A stretch of 64,000 nucleotides of DNA from Asterias rubens (Eukaryota; Echinodermata; Asteroidea; Forcipulatida; Asteriidae). This document shows, in pieces, positions 38,101-42,100 of this stretch. The translations under genes were made by a program, and so were the position numbers. The stretch lies in NCBI RefSeq assembly GCF_902459465.1, contig NC_047066.1, forward strand, positions 14,883,047-14,947,046, read 5' to 3'. The notes under the pieces were generated by a model. That model ran no database searches and was not told the DNA's origin. It saw only the letters and a list, made by a program, of their open reading frames with translations. How positions within the stretch are numbered: the stretch's first letter is position 1; every line of letters starts with the position of its first letter.

Positions 38101-38638
38101 AAGCGGAGGATAAGCCTGATGAAAATACAGACCGTGACGGCGTGAGTAAACTGCATAGCTTCTGTCACCGGTGCAGCTTGCACAATTTCGCGGTAAACGG
38201 AAATCAAAGTTGGGGACCGAAAACATATGAGGGTCGATAACGTATGACGCTACGATATATGACGCTACGATACGATAGTGACTAGTGTCCACTGCACTGC
38301 CTTTAATTGGTTAGCAATAATAATATAGCACGGAATTAGGAATGGTTTGGGCTCAAAAATTAGAATTCAAATTGTGGGATGGAAATGAGTGAGAAACTGC
38401 TGGTCGAATTAACCGTGTCGAATTAGACATCTTTTCACAATATTCAACCACGCCCACCATCTTACACCCATCCAACAGCACAGGACAATTACTGCATTGT
38501 TTGCGTGCGTTGCACTTTTGCACTCCGCAGCTCCGTGTTTTATAACAACAATTTCATTTGACCACGACATTTAGACATATACGTACCTTCTATATTTAAG
38601 CCAGCCGCACGATGAACACTGTTGACCTGATTCTCCAT
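11154..38638 (-). CDS. RABEP1: Rabaptin (Rab GTPase-binding effector) with C-terminal FYVE-type zinc finger
   Basis: Rabaptins are coiled-coil endosomal proteins that bind active Rab5/Rab4 and the exchange factor Rabex-5 and support early-endosome fusion. Coding exons on the minus strand: 38638-38587, 33414-33277, 31725-31552, 31358-31211, 30413-30212, 28914-28792, 27786-27673, 26764-26629, 25690-25419, 24384-24171, 23574-23428, 21858-21743, 21269-21147, 20069-19971, 19335-19237, 18305-18267, 17425-17324, 16012-15823, 15363-15197, 14381-14265, 12732-12619, 11315-11154. All junctions are GT-AG and the frame holds for 1,015 residues (human rabaptin-5 is about 862). Family landmarks are QKRAKFKEIF (exon 2), ANNQFLESQRL (exon 9), VVSETEWTKLQEE (exon 12), CDMCSNYE (exon 13), KYREDII (exon 18) and VQRDFVRLSQSLQ (exon 20). 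Exon 5 is Pro/Gln-rich. The FYVE finger spans about residues 938-1000. RABEP1 versus RABEP2 is unresolved, since invertebrates usually have one gene. The start gives a short N-terminus unlike the human one. Confidence 0.95.
11419..11778. mobile_element. TIR element, family A, full length
   Basis: The left border is TTAAGGGCAGTGGTCACTATTGG and the right border is CCAATAGTGTCCAGTATCTTTAA. It lies in the last rabaptin intron, 104 bp downstream of the exon 22 acceptor in plus coordinates. Confidence 0.8.
11779..11990. mobile_element. TIR element, family A, truncated, abutting the previous copy
   Basis: It begins AGACATTGGACAACTTTGG directly after the preceding copy, in the opposite orientation, and fades out near 11,990 before the central hairpin is complete. 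Confidence 0.65.
12138..12206. repeat. Short foldback
   Basis: GGTGTGATCGGACTACATCT faces an imperfect inverse copy ending ATAGTCCATATCGCACC. It lies in the last rabaptin intron. Confidence 0.6.
12411..12600. mobile_element. Long palindromic foldback next to a rabaptin splice donor
   Basis: The outer arms (TATAACACACATACTGACTG and CAGTCAATATGTGTATA) and inner arms (GTAACTAGTGTACGTCTATT and GAATAGACGAACACTAGTTA) make almost the whole element self-complementary, with a second hairpin GGGCCTATTTCCC/GGGAAATAGGTCCC at the centre. The element ends 18 bp inside the intron that follows rabaptin exon 21. The two reading frames crossing it are products of the palindrome. Confidence 0.75.
12770..12890 (-). 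mobile_element. tRNA-headed SINE fragment, family S
   Basis: On the minus strand TTTCGAATCACACCGGAGTG precedes GATTTGCCTGTGAATTTCTT and AACTCGGAGGAAGTACTGAG, matching the family S body seen at 23,825 and 40,770. It sits about 40 bp upstream of rabaptin exon 21. Confidence 0.55.
13130..13870 (+). pseudogene. LINE 3' fragment: C-terminus of a CR1/L2-like reverse transcriptase, split by a MITE
   Basis: The plus strand encodes HITPIIRSLHWLPIHQRMHF and LLLVYKVVHNLA, then, after frame changes, ALWNKLPTHI-like and DMFKTLL residues. This is the conserved C-terminal end of CR1/L2-type non-LTR polymerase proteins. The expected THLF-type ending (ACCCATCTGTTTTG) resumes at about 13,841, after a family A element at 13,499-13,840. 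There are several stops and shifts, so it is a dead 5'-truncated copy. Confidence 0.75.
13499..13840. mobile_element. TIR element, family A, inserted in a LINE tail
   Basis: The left border is TTAAAGGCACTGTGTACACT. The right border is GTGTCCAGGGTCTTTAA, with part of the right arm lost. Both sides resume the same LINE reading frame. Confidence 0.75.
14157..14230. mobile_element. Partial MITE, family C
   Basis: GGGCCCAATCCTAGCTCTGC is followed by TTACCGTAAGCATAGAA and breaks off after AAGCATATTTTACAGGTAAG. It lies in rabaptin intron 20, near the exon 20 donor. Confidence 0.55.
14543..14667. repeat. Minisatellite, six copies of a 21-bp unit
   Basis: Consecutive units begin GACCC and read roughly GACCCAAAGGTCAGAAATCA. 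Unit lengths are 21, 21, 21, 21, 20 and 21 bp. It lies in rabaptin intron 19. The minus-strand frame with a repeating Leu-Trp pattern is a by-product of the repeat. Confidence 0.8.
14765..15010 (+). pseudogene. LINE 3' end fragment (CR1/L2-like)
   Basis: TTTGGAATAGTCTCCCCCAT gives a LWNSLP-like motif, followed by AAAAAGCATCTGAAATCACA (KKHLKSH). This is the same C-terminal module as at 13,130 and 57,500. The 3' UTR-like part ends near GGCGGTGTATAAAACAG. A minus-strand relative is at 26,335-26,530. Confidence 0.6.
15475..15787. mobile_element. TIR element, family A, right end degraded
   Basis: It starts TTAAACGCTTTTGGTAATTG and keeps the CTCACTTGGTGT and GTGAAAATTTGGGCTGAATT interior. The right end (GAGTAATTACAAAACGTGAG) is divergent. 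It lies in rabaptin intron 18. Confidence 0.65.
16165..16580 (-). mobile_element. tRNA-Leu-like SINE, family L, long form
   Basis: On the minus strand the head (GGCCATGACATGAGTACCGG, then AATCCAAGTCATGACACC) leads into the body. The body contains TTAACCATGATGCTTCATCC and GGGGCTTGCCCCGGAGTTGT, and ends toward GGATATATGCTTGC. The same long body is at 18,500 and in part at 25,735 and 50,960. It lies in rabaptin intron 17. Confidence 0.65.
17055..17235. repeat. Inverted-repeat family with GTTTGGTTTGGGTGT core, two units
   Basis: ACCTAAACCAAATACCGTCA and GAGTGCATTGTTTGGTTTAG face each other between copies of ATCCACCATATCTCAAAA. Related units lie at 2,865-3,060, 5,518-5,640 and 16,075-16,150. Confidence 0.55.
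17553..17803. mobile_element. Palindromic MITE, family C, full length
   Basis: It begins TGGGCCCAATTTCATGGCTC and ends CAGAGCCCTGAAAATGGGTCCC. Overlapping frames on both strands (for example MLHKNSVHG...) are artefacts of the palindrome. Confidence 0.7.
18004..18156. mobile_element. Foldback element with GGGTGCGTTCGTTTAGC ends
   Basis: The arms start GGGTGCGTTCGTTTAGCTTC and end GCTAAACGAACGCACCC, and pair through the poly-T/poly-A runs to CAGGACGAACTTG/CACGTTCGTCCT at the centre. It lies in rabaptin intron 16. Confidence 0.75.
18500..19215 (-). mobile_element. tRNA-Leu-like SINE, family L, split by a nested MITE
   Basis: The tRNA-like head is on the right (minus strand: GGTGTTTCTGATCAGCAGAG, GATTCGAGTCCCGGTCTTGA). 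The body continues at left of the insertion (ACCACCTGGGCGAACCCCTT, CAAGGTGCTGTGGTGCCATA). Removing the element at 18,757-19,097 restores the family sequence around TTAAGGACACAAGT. Confidence 0.7.
18757..19097. mobile_element. TIR element of about 340 bp with long arms, flanked by TTAA
   Basis: The left end TTAAAGGAACGCGTTGCC and right end GGAAACGTGTTCCTTTAA are inverse. Pairing extends over about 130 bp per arm (AAATGCATATGGTTGGAAAG, TAGAATACAATGATCCACAC). No protein is encoded. Confidence 0.8.
20150..20270. repeat. Foldback with GGCCGTTTA arms
   Basis: TTAATGGCCGTTTAGAACCA faces TTATTAACGGCCGTTTAAGA, and AGGGCCGTGCGATAAAGGCC faces GGCCTTTATCAAACGGCC. It lies about 80 bp upstream of rabaptin exon 14. 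Confidence 0.6.
20717..21110. mobile_element. TIR element, family A, full length
   Basis: The ends are AAAAGGCACTGCATACCTTTGG and CCAATAGTGTACAGTGCCTTAAA. It lies in rabaptin intron 13, close to the exon 13 donor. Confidence 0.75.
22116..22436. mobile_element. TIR element, family A, internally shortened
   Basis: The ends are TTGAAGGCAGTGGACGCTATTGG and ACCAATAGTGTTCAGTGTCTTTT. The segment before the right arm is missing relative to 34,706. It lies in rabaptin intron 11. Confidence 0.75.
22445..23035 (+). mobile_element. tRNA-like SINE interrupted by a family B MITE
   Basis: The head is GGCGTGCCGGACTCAAGCTC, then GGGTTTGATTCCTGGTCATG and ACACTTATGCCCTCGAGCAA. After the insertion at 22,583-22,829 the body resumes (CTTGGGACTGTGAAAGGGGT, GGTCAATAGCCCAAACCAGT) and ends near TCTCATAAAAATATAT. 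The 3' half differs from that of the 59,340 copy, so it may be a subfamily. Confidence 0.6.
22583..22829. mobile_element. MITE, family B, full length
   Basis: It begins GGGGCCAATTTCATAGAGCT and ends CTTAAGCAGCTCTATGAAATTGGGCCC. It is inserted within a SINE. Confidence 0.75.
23190..23367. mobile_element. MITE with GAATGCGAT arms
   Basis: TTCATACTTCCTACAAATGC/GAATGCGATATGAATGTTGA on the left faces TTTGCATCGCATTCGCATTA/AGTATGAACC on the right, with GGTTGAGTTGTGCTCAACTC at the centre. A second copy is at 60,108-60,250. Confidence 0.7.
23825..24000 (-). mobile_element. tRNA-headed SINE, family S
   Basis: On the minus strand: GGGCAATCTCGGTGGTCTAG, then a B box GGGTTTCGAATCCCACCC, then TGTGAATTTGTTTCACAGAA and a tail ending CATCAGTGTAAGGGTTAAAA. 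This is the best-preserved family S copy in the window. Confidence 0.65.
24438..24585. mobile_element. Foldback with CACCATGTGTATATCTACTT arms
   Basis: ATTCACCATGTGTATATCTA faces TAGATATACACATGGCGTAA. It belongs to the ACCATG-armed group also seen at 30,588 and 45,704. It lies in rabaptin intron 9, just upstream of exon 10. Confidence 0.65.
24945..25020. mobile_element. MITE, family B, right half only
   Basis: CTTACTTCTGCTAAGCAAAC is followed by CTCAAGCAGCTCTATGAAATTGGGCCC; the left terminus is missing. Confidence 0.5.
25081..25318. mobile_element. Palindromic MITE, family C, full length
   Basis: The ends are GGGCCCAATTTCACGGCTCT and AGAGCCATGCAATTGGGCCC, the cleanest terminal inverted repeat of this family in the window. 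Confidence 0.75.
25735..25960 (-). mobile_element. SINE 3' part, family L long form, with AATAAAAGTGGCTTCT tail
   Basis: The plus-strand text ACAATAAAAGTGGCTTCTTG, TATAGCGCACATATCCGTCA, CGCAGTGACGCTCAAGGCGC is the same 3' tail as at 51,811 and 59,340. It is followed by GGTGCTGTGGCGCCATATGC of the long body. A (GAAT)n microsatellite at 25,972-25,997 follows, and a partial inverted copy runs to about 26,180. Confidence 0.65.
26335..26530 (-). pseudogene. LINE 3' fragment (CR1/L2-like), C-terminal end of polymerase protein
   Basis: The minus strand encodes SLRSADSLQLFQK-like residues followed by a HLKSHLF-type ending in another frame, upstream of AAAATGATTGTTTGG. It is the same family as the plus-strand copy at 14,765. 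It lies in rabaptin intron 8, about 100 bp from exon 8. Confidence 0.55.
27925..28071. mobile_element. Foldback with TATACAATTGTTGCA arms
   Basis: TATACAATTGTTGCACGCTG faces CAGCATGCAACAATTGTC, and GGGGTCCATGGCGTTTTGTA faces TACAAAACCCATGGACCCC, with GGCGAAGCC at the centre. The overlapping frames MSTVSLPV... and MLHAVTGV... are artefacts. Confidence 0.7.
28068..28345. mobile_element. TIR element with TTGTTATACCTTGGTAAC ends
   Basis: TTGTTATACCTTGGTAACAT at the left faces GTTACCGAGGTATAACAA at the right. The interior has no coding capacity. It is adjacent to the foldback on its left and may be part of one composite element. Confidence 0.55.
29916..30109. mobile_element. MITE, family B, full length
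   Basis: The ends are GGGCCCAATTTAATAGAGCT and AAACAGCTCTATGAAATTGGGCC. It sits about 100 bp downstream of the rabaptin exon 5 donor. Confidence 0.75.
30588..30747. mobile_element. Foldback with GGTTTGCGGTAACACCATG arms and (AT)n end
   Basis: TATTTGGTTTGCGGTAACAC faces GGTGTTGCTGCAAACCAAAT, and ATCTACTTGCCAAGTAGAGT faces ACTCTACCTGGCAAGTAGAT. The right end runs into an (AT)n tract at 30,727-30,747. Confidence 0.7.
32169..32330. mobile_element. Foldback with GAGTGGCT arms
   Basis: TATTGAGTGGCTCAGAGTGG faces TTAAAGCCACTCAGTA, and AATATTATCGCAAGGTAAAA faces TTTTACCGAGTGATAATATT. The centre is TTCCATTTCACGAGGCCAAG. It lies in rabaptin intron 2. Confidence 0.7.
32331..32688. mobile_element. MITE of about 360 bp with TTTTATATAACTGACATA ends
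   Basis: TTTTATATAACTGACATATA/GATCCTTGTCATTTTGAT on the left faces ATCAAATGACAAGGATCTGT/ATGTCAGTTATATAATAAAA on the right, about 36 imperfect bp per arm. It abuts the preceding foldback without a gap. Confidence 0.7.
32905..33015 (+). mobile_element. tRNA-like SINE fragment, family L
   Basis: CTCTGGTGTTGTCAGCAGCA and GTGTGGATTGGAATTCCTGT, then CATGACACTCAAGCC and TTGAGCAAGGCACT, match the SINE head and first body segment, although the B box is damaged. Confidence 0.5.
34706..35116. mobile_element. TIR element, family A, full length
   Basis: The ends are TTAAAGGCGGTGGACACTATTGG and CCAATAGTGTCCAGTGTCTTTAA, with TTAA at both borders. It lies in rabaptin intron 1. Confidence 0.85.
35243..35634. 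mobile_element. TIR element, family A, right end truncated
   Basis: It begins TTAAAGGCAGTGGACACTATTG in the opposite orientation to its neighbour and stops after TTGAGTAATTACCAATA without the GTGTCCACTG terminus. Confidence 0.75.
35699..38195. repeat. Tandem duplication in rabaptin intron 1, second copy carrying insertions
   Basis: Unit 1 is 35,699-36,333. Unit 2 starts at 36,333 with the same words: CACTTCATGGTGTGTTGAAA, AGAGACAGTCCGCCAT, TTGGAGCAACGTCATATGTT and CACGTGATCCATCTAG. Unit 2 carries about 240 extra bp near 36,595-36,840 and about 990 extra bp at 37,121-38,110. It then resumes TAAGCCTGATGAAAATACAG at 38,111, which follows directly in unit 1 at 36,251. No coding content was recognised in either unit. 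Confidence 0.75.
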
Positions 38639-39100
38639 GTTTCATTTACTGGAAGTAACTTATTACGTTAAAATTCGGAAGAAATTCATGATTTGCACAC
38701 GGATTTCCTATCGCCTCTAACGTCGATCTTCGCACTCACAAAATTTCGGCCATCGCATAATTAACCTCGTACAACTAATGTGAATTGTTTTTTTTTAATG
38801 CTGAAAATTCCTCCAAATATATTAGAGTACAATAATTATATTCTTATAAGAAATCCTCGAAAGATTGATTAATAGAAAAAGTGTGTGTTGACGTTTTTAT
38901 ATTGAAACAAATTTCTAAATTAAGTGCAAGTTGATTAAAATATGGATTTCATCAATGTCAAAGGTCAAGAGTTCAAAGGTGAAGTTTGGTCTGCGCTAGC
39001 TCTCGAGGGATAAAAACAACCACATTTACAGAAGCAGAACATCAATCAACTTGTTTTCTTCTCGTGACTAATCTTGTTTACTTAAATCATTGTAATTGAG
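38639..39100. promoter_or_regulatory. Divergent promoter region between rabaptin and INO80B
   Basis: The two start codons face away from each other across 462 bp, so both 5' UTRs and the core promoter(s) must lie here unless further non-coding exons exist. I see CpG-containing patches near the rabaptin side (TCGCCTCTAACGTCGATCTT) and AT-rich sequence in the middle. No clear TATA box is evident. The role is inferred from gene arrangement only. Confidence 0.55.
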
Positions 39101-42100
39101 ATGGGAAGGCGGAGAGAAGACGATCACTCTGGAGGAACACACACAAACATGGAGGAAGACAATAAAGGTAAGCCTCCTTGGAAAAGTTTCCGTATGGCGC
39201 CACCACTTTTTCATTCGATATGAAATAATATAGTATTTAATTTACCTCAATGAGATATCCCTTTCTGTAAATATGAGTGAAAAAGTGGTGGCGCCATACG
39301 GAAAGTTATCCGCCTCCTTCCGGCTAATTTTTTAATTTTAAAGAAATCATTTTCGAGTGTGTTGTTTTATTTTGACTTGTAGGTTGTCATTGCATTTGTA
39401 CTAAGTTTGTGTTCAAATTTTTAATTTTATCGCATAAATTTTACAACTTCAATAGGGGCCTAAAATTATTTAAAGTGCAGGTGATCAAATATCGGCATTT
39501 ACAAAAAAATATCTGCTACACTGTTTCATTTATGAGTTGGTTTACAAATATTCAAGAATCAAGGAACCGTTTTTAAATTTATTTAAAAATATTGTGATTT
39601 ACTGATTGACAGTGTGAGAATTTAATATTGTCCAGAAGGCAAAAAGTTTTGAATAGGATTTTGTACAAGTGACCTATTTGGTACATGCAGGTTCGTGAAG
39701 ATGATTAGCAGAACAAACCTCAGGTCAGAGTTAGGAGAAGTAAGAGGTGCAACCAGCAAACATAAATAGATTTTTTTTAAAGTAATTTGTTCTCCATGAC
39801 CATGATTAAAGACGGTTTGTTGTGGTACGTCTTGCATGAAAATGTGAAAGGCCCAAGCTCCCAAACACAACCAAAACAAATTACCAATTTGACATGTTTG
39901 AATTGTGTTGCTCCTAAATTTACATATAAAGTGTTATAATTTTGCTATTTGTGTGTGACAAGCCTCTAAACACATGTTACATACTTGCCAAGTAATAATA
40001 ATAAAGGGATTTTCTCCTAATTTGTACTATTTTTATGAGCAGATTCTTCAAGCAGTCCTTACAAGAAACACAAGAAGCACAAACACAAGAAACACAAGCA
40101 CAAGAGATCAAGAAGCGACTACAGTCCGCTTCATAGCCCCGAACCATTCCTATCATCAGAGGCTGTCATGAGCGACTCGTCTGGCAAACCACAGCTCAAA
40201 TTGAAGATCAAGATTGGCGGCCAGACTCTAGGGACTAAAAGGTATCCAGGAGGGTCTAATTTGATGCTAAGCAGAAATTTCTTAAGCAGTATTTTGTGCT
40301 TAAAGGTTCTATGTACTTTTTGTAGGACAAAAAACACAATGTTCACAGATTTACATTAAACTTACACAGTTTGAAGATAATGATAGTAGAAAGTTCCCTG
40401 AAAATATTAATTGCTGAGGTGCTGTAGTTTTTGAGAAATGAGTAAAACAATGTCATGAAAACAATTTTCATCTCAGTGATCATGAGACAAAATTTATTTT
40501 AGCATGTAAAATCGTATTTTCATGACATTGTTTTACTCATTTCCCCAAAACTACATGTACAGCACCTCAGCAACCAATATTTTAAGGTACACCTTCTTTT
40601 ATCATTATCTTCAAATGGTGTAAGTTTAATGTAAGTCTGTGGACGTTGTAATTTGTGTTACAAAAAGTACCCAAATCCTTTAAACAACTCTATGAAATTA
40701 GGCCCTTATCAAGGGAATGCCAAGTCTTAATTTGTTACAAGACCTTTTTGCTCCGAACTGAAATGGATCCAAACCGGTGTGGCAGGAGATTTTGTCCCCT
40801 GGAGATAGATGACACTGCTCTAGAATTGCAACGATCGTTGGTTCGAATCCCACCCAAGTAATATGCCTGTGAATTTGTTCACGGAACTCTAGTACACAGT
40901 GCTAAATATAATACACATCAGTGTATATGGGTTAACCAAAAATTCATATGCATTTTGTTTCCTTGACAATGACCTTTTTTATCTGATTTTTACAAACATT
41001 CATTCTTTTTTCCTTTTAATGCAAAGCTACGACAGAGTTATTTCACCACACTTCACAAGTGAAGAAGAGGAAGAAGAAGAAGAAGAGGAGGAGGTGGAGG
41101 AGGAAGTTGAAGATGAGGCTGAGGAGATTGAAGATGAGGCCGAGGAGGAAAATGACGTGGATGATGAGCCAGTTGATGTCGTCCAAGAAGAAGATGATGA
41201 TGAAGAAGAAGAAAGATTCACTCCATGGCAAGGTAAACGTTAAGTCTGTAATGAGCCAATATAGGCAAAGGGATCTAGGAGGAAGGACTAAAGTTCTTTA
41301 ATTTACAGAATGTGGGTTCAATCCTGGCCTGGTCAATCACGACACTTGTGTCAGGCACTGTATCATAATTGCTTCTCTCCACCCAGGAGTACAAATGGGT
41401 ACCCGTTCATCAGGCCAGTGTGTATATCCGGTTTCCTTGGCATTAGACGAATGAGAATATTTCAATTCCAGGATAGGATGCCAGTCAATTTTAGGTTACC
41501 AAGAGAGAAGCAATTATGATAAAGTGCCTGACGACCTAAGTCTCGCGCTTGACCAGGCCAGGATTGAACCCACATTCTGTAATTACAGAACTAAAGTCCA
41601 CCACCCTAGACTGCTCTGTTGCACAGTATTGTGTTTGTGTATTATAGATTAAAAGTACTAATACTAATGTGTGTCTGTTGTTATTTTGTTTTTTTTCCTG
41701 AAGATCAAACACCACCAGCATCTCAACATGGATCGGAGAATCCCGATGAGGACGAGGCGTGGCTTGATGCGCTGGAGGCAGGGCAATTAGATGCTTATGG
41801 TGAAATCAAGCGAGTCAAAGATCCATCCTTACTTACAGCAAGACAGGTACATAAATAGTGTAAAAATACTGATTTATTGTCTCTAATGTACAGTATAGTT
41901 AATCGACAAAAAGCTGTGACAATAATAAAAATAATAATAGCTAACTCTTATATAGCGCATTACATAACTAAAAGAAATACCAATGCGCTTAACAAAAAAC
42001 AAATAGCAACAAATTAACAATAAATACACAAAAAATAGGCAAACAAAAGGATTAAACTGAACAATAGGCAATAGAAAACAAATGGGATTTGAGCTGAGTT

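Noticed and set aside
41027-41301. Ser-rich, Phe-rich and Lys-rich frames over the acidic INO80B exon
   Set aside because: They are shadows of the GAAGAGGAAG-type codons; only the Glu/Asp frame is continuous with the splice sites of INO80B.
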